Shown here: piece after piece, positions 10,901 to 24,262 of the stretch
How positions within the stretch are numbered: the stretch's first letter is position 1
Layout of the letters: the number at the start of each line of letters is the position of its first letter
Source of the DNA: Lunularia cruciata
Lineage: Eukaryota; Streptophyta; Marchantiopsida; Lunulariales; Lunulariaceae
DNA: 64,000 nucleotides
Assembly (NCBI GenBank): GCA_948567375.1
Contig: OX419759.1
Location: forward strand, 22,598,744 to 22,662,743
Reading direction: 5' to 3'
Notes under the pieces: generated by a model
Database searches by the model: none
What the model saw: the letters and a program-made list of their open reading frames with translations, nothing else
What the model was told of the DNA's origin: nothing
Made by a program: the position numbers and the translations under genes

Positions 10901-11599
10901 GGCCGGTTCATGTAGAAGGCAAACGTGTCGCTGAGCTGCATGCACGTAACGGTATTTCAGCCGCAGATTTGTTTAATCCACTTAAACCTGTAAATGCAAA
11001 TAAGGTACTAATCACACGGACATGTTCACATCGTTCTATGAGATTCAGTAATCTGGAAACTCAAAGCTTCATAAGTTCCTAATCCGTTTCAGGAAGTTGA
11101 TAGTAAATGGCTTTCACAAGAACAGCATATTGATCTACGATTACATATTCAAGCTCTAAATCAGCGGAATCAGAAGTCAGGTTTGTAGCAGAAATTGTGA
11201 AGTGTAGAATTGAGATTTTCCATTGTGTTTCCTGCAAGTTGGAATAAATAAACATAGTAAATTATTTTGTACCTGACTACCATAAGTAAAAGCGAGATCC
11301 AACATTCATCATTCGAATCCGGGAAAATTGTAGGATACTTAAAATTTTGGAAGTCTATGATCATTTGAGATTCCTGAAAATAACAATAAATGCCAATATT
11401 CGATAATTCAATTTAGATTTAGACTTATTTATAGCCGATCGGTTGTGTAAATACATATTAAAAAGATATATTTGACAACCCGACATAAATTATTTAAATT
11501 TACAAAATTCCATACTCTGGCCGTAACCATGTTGGCTACCCTTCTCCTCTTGCGACTTGATGCAATGCCTATTCCTCTTACGACCTCATTCAACGCGCA

Positions 11600-13010
11600 A
11601 ACAAATCTTGTGATACAAATTGGATGTAGCTAGAGCGTTTAGTGCTAAATTACTTCTAGCCTACCAAGCGATGTGTTTCTTTAGACGGGAAAAGAAATCA
11701 CCTTTTTTTCTGGCAGATCCGGGGTACTTTCTGGTATTTGAGAGCTGCAACTTGCCTCAGACATTACAACTGATGCGCAAATGCTGGATCAAACCCAGGA
11801 TATCGGCCTCAGATCTGTCTATGATACTCCATGCAGTCTTCACACAGGAACATTGAATTGAATGATGCATCATCTTGGATAAATTTTGAAGACGAGACAT
11901 ATTAGATTTTCTTTGTAACAATCGCAAATCTCCAAGGTTCTTGACGCTTATCTAAAGCGTGGTATGTATGTTGAAACTATGAATAACTCAGGAAATCAAA
12001 TATAAGGACATTGGTTTTGCATTCAGTTCAATCCTGCATGTGGTTCATGTGTATCATCACCTAAATTGACTTCAGCTTCCGGATCTGTAAAAGCCCTTTG
12101 GAATTTTGGACACAAGCACTTGAACTTAGTTTAGGGTCCATGAACGCTTGTAAATGTTGAGTAAAACAGACAAGAACTTTCTAAAACATACAGATCGGTG
12201 GAAAGTGCATGCATTCATCCCATTCCAGGATAGAAAAACGAAAGGTTGAACGTAAACTAAAAAACGTATTGAAGAGCACCTAAATACATGGATGAGAAAC
12301 AGTCCTTGAGGACCGATCTGCGTGATTACCACATATTCTCCAATGACCCAGAATATTTGATACTTCATCCTCCACACATCATAACATTGCAATCCGTTGA
12401 GAAGTGCCTCCAAGATCCTCTAATTTGTGCAGAAACTACAAGCGCGAGGCCTCCTCTGAGGAAGCATCTCCCTTGACACCACCACCACCTCAAAAAGGTT
12501 GATCCTCCTTGCCTCGAAACTTCGAAACGTCTTCCTCGTGGAACTCAAGATTACAATTCCGCGCCTTCTTCAACAACTTCTTCATGCACACTTGCACTGT
12601 AGAGGTACAGTATTGCAATGTCAAGATTACAATTCCGCGCCTTCTTCAATAACAACTTCTTCATACAAACTTGCACTGTAGAGGTTAAAGTACTGCAATG
12701 TTTCTAACAAGAATCCTCTCTTGCCGATTAGAGTACAGGCATTGTTGACTGCCACATGGCGGACGTGAAATGATGTACAGTATAGTGTATCCGTTTTCCT
12801 ACCGAACACGTGGCCTGTCTTCCGGATGTACGTACTACCGTAAGAAAAGAAATGGTGAATAGCATGAGTGTAGGATAAATCAAGCAGTACTTGATTAAAG
12901 ATTTACTTCCACGTCGAGAGGAAAGTTGGTTTTGATAATTTAATTGATTTTGTAAAGAAAATAAATTTTGTAGGAAAAGGAAAAGAAGGAAAAAGATAAA
13001 TTTTGTAGTC
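11600..13010 (-). pseudogene. Helical exon remnants upstream of the NLR, possible leader
   Basis: Not recognised at family level. On the minus strand, about 12640-12330 reads KKLLKKARNCNLEFHEEDVS and, further on, LHKLEDLGGTSQRIAML followed by a stop and CVEDEVSNILGHWRICG; about 11850-11790 reads TAWSIIDRSEADILGLIQHL. All are amphipathic-helix-like and each is interrupted by stops or frame changes. They lie 5' of the hydrolase-NB-ARC relic on the same strand, so they may be its amino-terminal helical domain, or the tail of an independent upstream gene. The stretch between 10.95 and 11.6 kb shows nothing further. Confidence 0.35.
12545..12701. repeat. Two-copy tandem duplication of about 76-80 bp
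   Basis: Two adjacent units start TCAAGATTACAATTCCGCGC (12545 and 12621) and end in GCAATGT. The second copy has a short insertion in the AACAACTTCTTC run. The duplication lies inside the helical exon remnant and repeats its KKLLKKA-type coding piece. Confidence 0.88.
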
Positions 13011-16000
13011 CAAAGTACCTTAAGATATACTAGCATATTGTGGCAGGAGCCAATTATCTATTCGAGATCTTTCAACACAAAATGAGATAAACTGGGAGGG
13101 AGGAAGGTAAACTGCTCCATTACAAAAACCTTGTTAAGATGATGGTGTATCTAAAACATGTGGACAAATTGGACACCGGAATTTCTAGGACGTGATATAT
13201 TCAATATTGAGATATTGTTATTTTAAAGATTATAATCATGTGATAAGAGGAAATAGAATCATCGTAAGATTGTGAAATGTGACGTAAACTATAACCTGTG
13301 GTTTTAACCATCCATCTAGGAGAAGTGATTTTCACAAAGTTAGCAGACGGATAGAACTCCGTCTCGTCACGTCGACCAGTTCTGAGCTTGTGGCTCTTCT
13401 CTATAATTGATCACTTGTTTACTCAAGTTTGTTGGCATTCCTCACTTAGTCTCTACAGGACCTCTTCCATGACCAAAATTTGTATTGCAAAAAACCACAA
13501 GAACGCATCGTCTTGGAAGCAAGTAACGAATTTATTATACGACCTTTCTGAAGAATGTATATTGATAAGTTTCCTTTTCTTTTATTACACAAGTAAGAGG
13601 TCTATCAATGTTACCATTGTGAGAGATAGCCTTGCGACATGCGACTCCATGGGATGGAAATAACAAATCCACTGTTTTCTGATCTTGTCCATCCATTGGA
13701 ATGTATTGTCAAAGCAATTTTTGTAAACGCAGACTATTTCTTCGGTATTTCATCTTGAAGTTCTAAAACAAGAGATTTAATAAATTGAAGGATACTGATC
13801 TGGATATTCATCTTATGCAATTTCCATTCTCGTATACGAGCTCGAGAGAAACAATCTATAAAATGGATCTTGTCATTCTGATGTGAATTCCAACTTGAAT
13901 ACTTAAATTTTATTGTTTGACAATGATAAACCGGTTCGGTGGTGTTCCAAAGAACGGGCTAATCCAAGTGTGGATGTTCTAGGAAATATGGACAAGCTCT
14001 TTACGTTATTTTTTCTGAACATTGCACATGACGAAAGCTAAAACCAACTTTCGTCATCCATGAGAATAAGAGAAATCATATGTAGTATGATAATCTATTT
14101 ATACAATTGGGTACATTGGAAAATAGATCTTTAATCTCTATACCAAACGAGCTTCCAAGGGGAGATATTTATTAAAGAGACCCACAAGCCCCAAGCAGTA
14201 GAGGTTGTTGCTTAAATGGAATGCGACTTGAGATTCAAATATTTGCAAAAGTCTACCAAAAAGACTCATCAAATCAAAGTTTTTACTTTGCCACTACTTT
14301 AATTCTTTAAAAAAAATTATGAAGCTTTATATGGATTATAATTATTTCTACATAATTTTATTTTATTTTCAAAATTAAATACTATAGATGTCTAACTCAT
14401 ACAAGGAGCCAAATAAAAATAATAAAATGCTATAACAAAAAAAATTAGCTATAGACTTTATATGCTCTATAAACAAACAACTGCTTATACTCATAAGCCA
14501 AACACATTGTAGCAAATAGGATCTACGTTTCACTTGCTCTCTTTATCAGTTATAGCCAATAGCTCAGAAGGCTGACCATAGCTCCACGAAGCAAACTCAA
14601 GGGATAACCCTCCTTGGAGACACCAAGGAGCCAAGCCTTAATTGCAGATCCAACCACACATTCAATTTACTTCGTATTCAAATTGTAAATTCAATGGTGC
14701 AAATAAAAACCCTAATAGGATGAATAGACCACCATTAAGTAGTAAAATTAGTGGTTATTGATATAATCGTAAGTACAAAGATGATTACTCAAACATCCTA
14801 GCAAACTAGCTTAAATACTACAAATTTCATGATAGCTATTGTGCATTTATTATTGCTATGCAACATATTTCATTGTTAATATTATATATTATAGAAGCAT
14901 AATTCATAAAAAAAGTTATATGGAAACTCTAAAGTATCACAATCCCTCACTCCAAATAATCATCTATTCCAAGAATTTGATAGTGCACAATGGTAGCTAA
15001 AGATCAGAGGTTTGGTACTAACATACCCCATCCTTAGTTTACTATTTATCATTTATATCATACAAGGAATTAACTAGATTACTATTTATCACTTATCTCA
15101 TATAAGGAATGAACTAGCTAAAGTCTCAAGTACACGGAGTATACACAGGAACCACATGAGGGGAGATTCAAACATACCATATGCAATCCTTTTGAACAGA
15201 TATCACATGTTATATAATAACAATGCTATTATAGCCACCGAAGCTATCTTGAATGCTAAAGAATGTTACCATTGGTTGATTTGAGGTGGATTATGCAAAG
15301 CAAGGATGATTTGATATCAAGAACCACATAGTTTGCCTTAAGTGCTAAAGAGCATTACTTTTTGTCCTTTGGGGGTGAACTATAACAAAGCAAGGATGAT
15401 TTGATGATCAATGTTTGTGGACTTTGACACTACATATGTTAGTTGGAATTCAACAACAGAACCACCATGTTGTTCTTAGTAAAACATTGTATTGGTCCTA
15501 CTTTTTCTTTTTTCCTCTATTCTACAAGTAAAAGAAATAATTTCTCAAAGGATAATAAATAGATTTATAGAATCTTTTCATAGAAGCAAACCATTACAGC
15601 TTTCATATAGAAAATCATAAAACCAATCACCCTTCATAAGAACATTATAATAATGCATATCTATGTGTGATATGTTTGCAACATCTTCAGATAGTCAAAT
15701 GTATTCTAATAATTCTTTAAGGATTCTTGGATTCTTTGTTGCTTAATCCATTGAGAATTGATTATAAGGTATAGAACAATAGTTAGATATCTATTAATGG
15801 CTTGTTCATTGTGTAGCTCATAAAGCTTGACAGAAACCTCAAAATTTCTAAAAAGATGACAAAGAGTGTTAAAGTTGAAGAATACATTTATCTACTTGGT
15901 AAAATTTCTTCCTGATGAATGCTTGCACATAAGATTTTACATAACTTGTAATTGTAACTATAAGAATTAAGCATTTTTCTGTTTATAAACCAGGTTAAGT

Positions 16001-16179
16001 TGTTATTTTTTTATTAAGGTTGGTATAGTTTACGTAAAAACTGTAGTGGATGAGCAAGTCATTGAGAACAACCATGTGATATGTTTAAAAGTCACAAGCA
16101 TTGAGTACGATATGGAGTTTAACAAAGAGGACACAAAATTTCAGAGTTTTTCTACCTTGTTATTGAGACTATAATGAAT
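13011..16179. other. AT-rich intergenic stretch without recognisable genes
   Basis: About 3.2 kb with no open frame that shows a motif. Short open stretches near 13388-13663 (plus) have no plausible context. A two-unit 41-bp tandem repeat is present at 15039-15117 (ACTATTTATCA..AAGGAAT..AACTAG). The phrase GCAAGGATGATTTGAT occurs twice near 15.3 and 15.4 kb. Confidence 0.6.
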
Positions 16180-16287
16180 GATTCTTTTGATTCAAGAAGC
16201 CATAAAATATTGGATGCTAAAAAAATGTATTTTATACACATTTTTTGAGCATCCAATAATATTTATGGCTTATTGAATAGTAAATCA
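16180..16287. repeat. Long imperfect hairpin, MITE- or precursor-like
   Basis: An inverted repeat of about 108 bp. The left arm (GAAGCCATAAAATATTGGAT, then GCTAAAAAAATG) pairs with a right arm reading CATTTTTTGAGC then ATCCAATAATATTTATGGCT. The loop is about 13 nt of TATTTTATACA. Pairing continues more weakly outward. Such a structure fits a MITE or a small-RNA foldback; no target-site duplication was identified. Confidence 0.75.
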
Positions 16288-16479
16288 GTATAATTTTATG
16301 TATATGTGAGGTAGCACACTATGTGTCTCCTTACAAAGGTTTTTTTTCTTGTAATTAGTCAAGTACCCAAATTAGAATAACATTAGTAATTAGGAATTAG
16401 GGCTTGTATCCCAATCATCCAGAAAAATACACTGAACATGCAATCAGAAGATATCATAAGAGTGAGGTAACCTCATCTT

Positions 16480-17600
16480 ACAAAAGAGATGATGTTCTTG
16501 AGACCACAATAAAAATGATTGTTTTGAGACCATGATAATAATGATGGCTCCAATACCACAACAACACAACCGCCATCACAATCATGGATATGGGATGCCA
16601 TGTAAGCATTTTTTTCAGTCTTTGGCAATCTGACTTCCTTGAGCAATTGCTGCCACGTAAGAGAAACAACCGGTTTTGGTCACCATCAGTCCTTGTGGCG
16701 CTTCATACATGCTGGAACAACAATGTTTTGATGGCTGATGAAAATCAGCAATGGACCAATTATTGGGATCTCTGTAGGTCTCCCAACTAGATTCCAGTTT
16801 ACTAACCATCAATGGGAGGTCCAAGCATCATGTGGAGGAGGTGAAGAAGAAGCACAAGGAGAAGTTGAGTGATAGGAATGAGGAGGTGACATCTCTCAAA
16901 CAAGAACTAAAGGTCCTCCAGCTCCAAAGTGCCAAGGACAAGCAAGCCCTTAACACAGATGTTGAAACGGTCTGAATGAGCATTTAGGAACTGATCATGA
17001 TTGTCAATAGCCATGAGGATTGTGAGCGGATTCTCTATGTGCAGGTCAAGCAAGAGGTGGATATGGAGTTGCAATCTAACCAGGATGCTTTAGATGTAGA
17101 GAGGACATGGGTAATCAAAATAGTGGAGGATATTGTGAACCAATTGAAGAATCAAGAAGGAGTGGCTCATTGACTGAGGTTCATCATGCAAAGCTCCAGG
17201 AGTTGAAGTCATGGATACATGCAAAGAAGTACTCAACCAAAAAATTGGCCAAACTAGATGAGAAGCTATGGAAACATATTGATAACAAATTCAAGAAGGT
17301 CTTAACCAAGGTCAGCCAAGAGCTGGACAAGTATAGCGAGCATGTTGATGAACTGATCCAAAGATGCAGGGGAGAGATGCATCAGGGAAGTAGATTTGGC
17401 TGCATTAATACAAGTGCACAAATGTAAAATAAGTTACATCCTTAGGGTAAGATTGTTATACCATGACCATCGGAGTTGTTTGACCATCAAAGTCATTATG
17501 TCATTGGAGTCAGACCTCATTGTGGTAGGGGATCATTGTAGTCAAGCATCATTGTGATGGCCTGCCATTGGGGACAAGATGTTGGCAGGGGAGGCACAAA
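16480..17600 (+). mobile_element. Coiled-coil retroelement family, plus-strand relic (copy 1)
   Basis: Plus-strand relic. The first part (16580-16720) matches, as reverse complement, 22914-23080 of the same window (GACATGGCATCCCATA-type phrase). The second part (16790-17430) encodes a Lys/Glu-rich coiled coil, including QEVDMELQSNQDALDVE and, after a frame change near 17165, LDEKLWKHIDNKFKKVLTKV and SQELDKYSEHVDELIQ. The third part (17430-17600) matches 19800-19910 and 26880-27010 in reverse orientation. Compared with the minus-strand copy it lacks the middle, including the zinc-knuckle region. I take the protein as the gag-like product of an LTR-type element, by inference from the flanking repeats. 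Confidence 0.6.
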
Positions 17601-18640
17601 TCCAGTGCAACACCATATATATAATCTAAGAGATGAAAATGGTCATATACAGTAGGACAATTTTGCAAAGATTCTCCAGTCATTCCAACTTTCACCAAAT
17701 GTCTTCCATCTTGGTATTTGTTGCAGGAACATTGGTAGCTATGGGAGTGGTAAGCTTCCATAGACCTAGAAGAGTTACAAGAGTAATTGCAGGTATTAGT
17801 ACATGCATGTAATTGTATATGGGCATAGGCTATGATACTACATATTGAGCTGGCACAATTTTAGGAGCTCCTTCATAGAAGTAACTTGAGTGCTGGAAGC
17901 CTTGAGTAGTAGCATAGGGATTGTGCATTACATTCCATTTGAATCCTAGTATTATAGAGTAGGGGTTTGGTAAGGCCATGCCCTATTTTTTAGTTTAAGC
18001 CCAACATTCTACTTCCTTGAATGCTTGAGCTAGAGTAGTTGCTTTGTTGTAGATGAGAAATTTTTGGATATCCTAAAAAAATGCATCCTTAAACTAGTTG
18101 AGAGTCATAGTATCATTTGGAGCTGATGTAATCATTGACTGACATGTATTGAAATTGTTAAATGAATGCTTGCATGGTTTCATTTTGTCCCTTGCAGAGT
18201 CTCTTTATCTTGTCCTTGAGTTGTTCTTGCTACCTTGGCAACATATGTTCTTGTCCTTCTGTTTGTATTAATGCATAACTTGGTATCATGGCAAAGGCTA
18301 AGCCACTAAAGCAATGTTCTGCAATGCCAATGAAACATTGGTCAATTTTTCATGCCATGGCAATGTAGTCCATAATACTTTGTGCCATACAAATATTTTT
18401 GAACATCCTGAGGAACTATTCAAAGTCTTATTGCCATGTGAACACTATTTTTACAATTGTATACAATTGTTTGCTCCTCTTGAGGTTGATGCCGTTGCAG
18501 TGGTAGTTACAAGGGCAAAAAGGGCCAAATTAGGTGGTGCTTGCACAACTAGAGAGTGTGGTGTCAAAGTAGATGGATTTTCTTGGGCAGAAGTGCTTGC
18601 CATGAACAAAAGAAGTGCCCAACTCTAAAGATTTGAAATT
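17580..18640 (-). pseudogene. Degenerate retrotransposon gag
   Basis: Minus-strand reading around 18240-18000 gives LKDKIKRLC, QNETMQAFI, QFQYMSVNDYISS and YYDSQLV, the pattern of a plant retrotransposon gag core, with stops between the pieces. Nearer 17.7 kb the strand reads YQCSCNKYQDGRHLVKVGMT, possibly a ruined Cys/His knuckle. No polymerase part is attached. It is wedged between the plus-strand coiled-coil relic and the repeat unit starting at 18690. Confidence 0.5.
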
Positions 18641-18689
18641 GTGCTTGTAAATGTTGGAGTTAATGCTTCCCTCAGATTGGAATTAGTAA

Positions 18690-21230
18690 GTATGACAACC
18701 TAATGTCAACATACTAGTAGTATAATAAGTAAGAACAGGTTGTTCCTACAAGGATACGGTTTGGAAGTGGCTAGTCATGAAGGAATCAATGTCACTTTGT
18801 CACATGTTGTCTATCTTTATCTTCTTGGGTGGGACAATTTCCAAAAGAGTGTATTGCACCCTATGGTGGCACAATACAAGAAAGAGAACCACACATGCAA
18901 ATCAAATTCACAAAAAATATCTTGGCTCTTGAAGCTGATGGTTCAGTCTATATTGAAGGTCATTGGCCCCTAAGGTCTATACCTTTGCAATCACCTATAT
19001 TGTGCATACTATAGTGCCAATGAAGACATTCTACCGCTCCTAGAAGATGTAACCCACCTATACTGCAGGTGTGTGACCAGAGGGGCTTTTTGTTACCCAT
19101 GGTACTTCATGACACACAAAACCCTTGTGGCCAATCAGCATATTGCCTTGATACTTCAGAACATCCAAGGATCCAACACCGCGGTTAAGCCTGATTGCCT
19201 TCCGGCACCTAAGCACTTGCATTCTTACTTTGAGTTCCTTGCCAATACTCCACCAACAATCACAAATCATACACAATATCGACATAGACACATTAAGGAT
19301 CATATTGGTCCTTATTGCACTATATCCAACAGAGAGGTTCATTCATATATACACAGAAAATCATAACTTGACCATACACATAAACAAGGATAAAAGAAAG
19401 ATGAAGTTTGTGATTCCACACAAGCATGAGCTGAACTGTATTTAGGTGAACAATTGAACTCTCAACTCTCAACACTAAACTTGTATTATATTTGGGTGAT
19501 TCTCCTTATACTTTCTACTAAAAAATGATGGGATGCATCCTTGGATGTGTGATGTCATGATCCCAAGGTTAAGCTTTAAACCAATTGGTACTAACCATAA
19601 TATATCTATTCTATCCTACCCAATTAATGTTGTGATGGCACCACCTACAAAAGGGTGCCTATTGTACACTCTACCAATTATGGACTCCTAGCTAGGTGTT
19701 GGAGGAGGGGTCCCAATGAGATAGCAATGGAAAAATTGTCCTATTATACACAACCATTGACCTACTTATATACACTTTGTTCCTTGGCTGATGTTTGATC
19801 TCCATGGGCAGGCCATCATGATGATGCTTGACAATGTCTCTCACCACAATGAAGGCTGACTCCGATGGTTGTGGTATAGCAACCACACATCGAGGGTGTA
19901 ACCTATCTTACATATGTACAAGGGCTCAAAAAGTCTCTTTCCTTGACCCACTTGACTTTCCCAATGTATCTTCTTCCTTGTATCTTAGAATAAGCTCATC
20001 TACATGCTCCCCCAAATTCTTTGAGCTCTTGGTTGACCTTAGATAAGACACTGTCAAATTTGCCATCAATGTGCTTCCACAACTTCTCATCTAACTTGGC
20101 CAATTGCTTTGATGAATACATCTTCATTCTTAGGGCATGTAACTCCAACTTCAACTCTCTGAGTTCATGTGATGGACTTGGGTTAGTGCTACTTCTCCCA
20201 CTTGCACTTTTAGCTGGTTTGGATACCTTGGATCACTTGCATCTGCTCCTCATCCAAGGTATCCTAGATGGGCTGCACTTCCATGTCCACCTCTTGCCTG
20301 ATCTGCTCACAGAGGATTTGCTCATGGTCTTTGTAGACACTAAGAATCAAGGTCTGTTCCTCAATGTGCATCCATGCCTTCTCCACCTCTGCATTAAGGA
20401 CATGCTTTTCTTTGGACTTTGACTGCACCTTTAGTTCCACTTGAGAGATGCCACCTCCTCATCCCTAGCAGTTAGCTGCTCCTTGTACTTCTTCTTCATC
20501 TCCTCAATAAAATTCTTGGAGTGCTCCTTAAGTGCTAATACCCTTGAATCTAAGTAGGCAATTTACCGTGGTGCTCTTGATAGCTCCTTCCTTCTTCTTC
20601 AATTTCTGTTATTGTTATGTATTGTAGTCTATGGATGTTATTTTTCATTGGGTAGTACCAACCTTCACCACGATGAGTATGGTATTCACTTGGTACAACT
20701 CCATTTGGTATTTTTCTAACAAGATGTCACTGTCCTTCTTCCACACCTTTTGGTTTGCAAACAAGATGTCCCATTCTCCTTGACTCTCCACAACTTTGTG
20801 TCTTTTTCTATGAGAGCCTCTTCCACCTTGCAAACTTGTGATGAGTTGGCACCCGAGACCACTTCTCCTTGTCTGGTCTGACTTGCCAAAGTTCACTTGT
20901 GATCACAACTTCTCTTTCTTGTGACCATGGACCTCCTTCCAAACAACATGACCTCACAAGCCACAAGCTTGTCAAGCTTCCACTCTAGGTATTTACAATC
21001 TCCCCAGAGCTTATTCAATTGAGTCTCTTGGTGCACAATACCAGCATGACCCTTGGTCAACTGTCTCTCTACTCCCAACTTCTCCAAAATGGCCTTTTGG
21101 ATTTGATAGGGTAAGAATTCTATCAGGCACTTGTAATCCATCACGGTCAAGTTGATGTCCTTATATGCGAGCAGCAGGTCTTCCATAGCCTTTAGGATTG
21201 GCCCCAACATGTGAACAACCTAGGTCAACA
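18690..21230 (-). mobile_element. Coiled-coil retroelement family, minus-strand copy 2 (coil plus LTR-like end)
   Basis: Homologous over about 1.9 kb or more to 25811-27720 in the same orientation. On the minus strand, 21210-20020 encodes Lys/Glu/Gln-rich coiled coil (MDYKCLIEFLPYQIQKAILE, EQILCEQIRQEVDMEVQPIQ) with several frame breaks. It is followed by an untranslated LTR-like stretch (19900-18690) that ends in AACAACCTGTTCTTAC...AGGTTGTCA. The start of the unit on the plus strand is TGACAACCTAATGTCAAC, so the block has TG...CA-type borders on one side. Leu-rich frames on the opposite strand are mirror images of the coil. Function as gag is inferred. Confidence 0.6.
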
Positions 21231-23110
21231 AGGGTGGGTAATTCATAGGATAGTCCAATCGTGGCTTTTTGTAGGATGGTGGGTTCAGGTTGGCTCTCAT
21301 TTCTCCCTATTGTGGTGTTGGAGCCACTTTCCAATTTTGGGGGTGGTCACAAATAGGTGTTGTGGTCATTGGGGTGTGGTCCTCATGGGACCTTGGAGGG
21401 GACATTGGCATTCTCTTCTCCCTCACCAATCTTCCACCCCAACACTTCAGATGCTACTATGGTTTTAGCAGTAGCTATTAAAGCTGGAAGCACTTCATCC
21501 AAGTCTAAGGAGAGTTGTCTCCTTAAACCCTTCCCCTTCTCTGCACTCAAAAACATCCTCTCTTGCAATTTGGAGGATGCCATCTAGATGTACTTAGGTA
21601 TAGATATATGGGGTGGAGTCACCACCTATTGCCCTTTGGAAGGCACCAAAGGTGAGCTTTGCATTATCTTGGCTTTTGGTGCCGGAGGAGGAGTCTTATT
21701 GAGTTGTAACTAGGATATCAGAAATATCTTCCTCCTTATCCAATGCAATTTCATCTTCTCTCTTGGTTGTGGGCTGATCTAACAGTTTTGATGCCACTAT
21801 GGCCTCAAGAGTAGATTGCACTTCCATTCTCTGCTCTGCCTCACCTCCCTCTCCTTTGGAGGACACTCCAATTTGGGAGAAGGAAGTCTCCCATTTTGGA
21901 GGTGCCTCTTTGTTCACCAAGGATGATTCTTTCTCCCCACTCACTTGGGGTCTTCAACATAAGGAGTTCCCTATGAATGATGGTCACTCTACTCCTTGCT
22001 CCCCCACTCCCAACCCACCTGTGGATTGTGAATGATCTTTGTCAAAAGAACTCACTACTTGAGGATTAGGCTGGTGTCTCTTTCCTCACTGGGTTGGCAT
22101 TACAATTGCCATTTTTTTAATAGTGCTTGCTCTCGCAACTTTGTCTATCAAGGCACATTTCCTAGTCTTTTGGTAATGCAAGAAAGCCCCTTGTACTTCC
22201 TGGCCTTTGTTGCATGTTTGGGTTGGTCTTGATGGTAGCCTACCGGGTAGTAATGTGTTGGGAAGAGTGTTTGCTCCTCCTTCAACAACCACATCCTGAT
22301 GTAAAAATGCAAGAAACACAAAGAGAAAAAAGTTATTTCCTCCTTGTGTTTAGAGCTGCTTTGTCATGTCCCAAATGCCATGATAGAACATCTTTGCCTA
22401 GTCCACAAGTTTTCCTTTGTGTAGCAGGTAGAAGAAAGTGGCCTGCCCATTGTTGCATAAATTTTCCTTGTTGATTTGAAGAGGTTCATGAGCAAGGTCA
22501 ACACCATACAGTGAGTAGGATCATTGTACTTGTGAACCTTACAACAATTTCCCATCTTAGCATACTTAAAACAAGGCCTCAAACTTTCTTTTCATTTTTT
22601 TGGTTGGTTAGGGCTCCTCTTGGTTAAGGTACAATGCTTTAGGTGTAGACTCTAACCTGAGCACCTTCTACCAATACTCTTCTATCCATGAAAACACATT
22701 AACACATTGTGCTACATTGATGACTCAATACTCTGTATTGCGGTATCACCTAATGCACCTCAAGGCATTGCCTCATGAACTTGGCGGTGGTTCAAATTCA
22801 ATTGACTGAAAACTTACCCTCTCCTTGCCACAAGATGTTTATATCATTTTGTCAGCCCATAACAAATTTTTGCCAATCATTAGTGGTGAAACATCATTAT
22901 CCCTACATGTGTGAACCATCATACAGGCTGATGGTGACCAAAATCAATTATTTCTTTGACATGGCAACAATCGCTCAAGGGGAATCAAACCTTTGAAGAA
23001 TAACAACCAAATGTTGACATGGCATCCCATACCCATAATCATGATAGTGGTCATGTTCTTGTGGTCTTAGGAAATCATCAGCATCATCATGGTCGTGACC
23101 GTCATCCATC
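21231..23110 (-). pseudogene. Retroelement internal region with zinc-knuckle relic
   Basis: Continuation, upstream on the minus strand, of the coiled-coil frame. At about 22582-22510 the minus strand reads RPCFKYAKMGNCCKVHKYND then PTHC, resembling a CCHC knuckle whose second Cys has become Tyr and whose His has become Asn. Region 21944-21700 is acidic and Ser/Lys-rich (KREDEIALDKEEDISD). At 22780-23110 the sequence matches the first part of copy 1. No protease or polymerase motif was seen. Confidence 0.45.
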
Positions 23111-23879
23111 TGTTGGAGGCTTCACTCCAGTGATATCCCCTTGACTGCATGTTTATTGAATATCTCTTGAGGAGTTGGACTACAAGTCCTAAATCCTAAT
23201 TGCTAATGTGAACCTAACCTAGGTAGTCACACAATTGTGCAAAAGAAAGAAAAACACAAGAATCTATATTAGGAGATGTGGAGTGAGTTAACACAATAGG
23301 ACCTATAGGATCATGATGTAATTCTTCTCGCCAAATTGGGAGATTTATCTGAGGGGATGGGAAGTAATGCTTCCCTTGGATGAAAGAAATCTTGCTTGAA
23401 AAGATGGGAAGTAGTTCTTCTCCCAAATGGAAAACAGCCATGTCCTTGTGGGTCAATGTCAAATAAGCATGACTCCAATGAGTTGTAGAAGGGAGTGGAG
23501 AATACATATGCATCAGCCAATGGTGGCACCAAAAATGTTGGTAGGTTAGTCCAGTCTTGTAGGTCAAGGTACATGATACTATGGGGTGGGGAAGTACAGG
23601 GCAATCCCATTGTTTACTATAGGCAGGAGTACCTTGAACTGTCTATGGGCAAGAGATCTTGTAATGATCTATGGGTAGGGTTCATGTAATGGCCTATAGG
23701 TAAAGATTGCATAGTAAACCTAGCTTGATTGCAAGATAGGGTTGATCCTTAGACACTTTAACCAAATAATCAGCTCATATTTTTGTCCCCTTGTAAGTCC
23801 TTTGGCTTCCTCAATTGTCACTTGTGGTGCTCCTACTTATAAAAGGTTTACTTTTGTTGATCATATCAAGCTTAAGTGC

Positions 23880-24262
23880 TAGAGTACCAATGGGAAGTGT
23901 AGTTACTTGGAGAAGTGCCTCAAAGAGAGAAGTACTCAAAGGGATGCATCAAGAAGCCAAGATGATGCAAATTTTGGAGTGATGTAGGATAATCCCAAGT
24001 GCTAATAACTAGGATGATGCAATACTCAAAGTGATGTAGGAAGATAATCCTGAGTGCTAATGGCCAAGATGAGCAATGTTCAGAGAGGTGTAGGATGATC
24101 CTAAGGAATTGGAGGACAAGAAGCACTCAAAGTGGTGTAAGATGACCCAGAGTGCTTGAGGATAGAACAACACTTGGAGTGCAACAAAATCATTTGGAGT
24201 GCTTGCAAGAGATGTAGCACTTGGAGTGCTGAAAAGTGAGGAGCAAAGTCCCAAGTGCCACC
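23880..24262. repeat. Degenerate tandem repeat, unit about 50 bp
   Basis: Seven or more diverged units of roughly 47-55 bp share the phrases ACTCAAAGTG(G/A)TGTAGGATGA, TCC(C/T)(A/G)AGTGCT and CAAGATGA. Clear unit starts are near 23934, 23972, 24023, 24078, 24124, 24171 and 24219. The repeat lies inside the retroelement nest, in the gap between the zinc-knuckle relic and the second LTR-like block. Confidence 0.8.

Noticed and set aside
20021-20422. 133-codon Leu/His-rich plus-strand frame that looks membrane-like
   Set aside because: It is the mirror of the Lys/Glu/Gln coiled coil on the minus strand. Antisense of such codons yields Leu, Phe and His. The homologous block at 27.1-27.6 kb shows the same effect.
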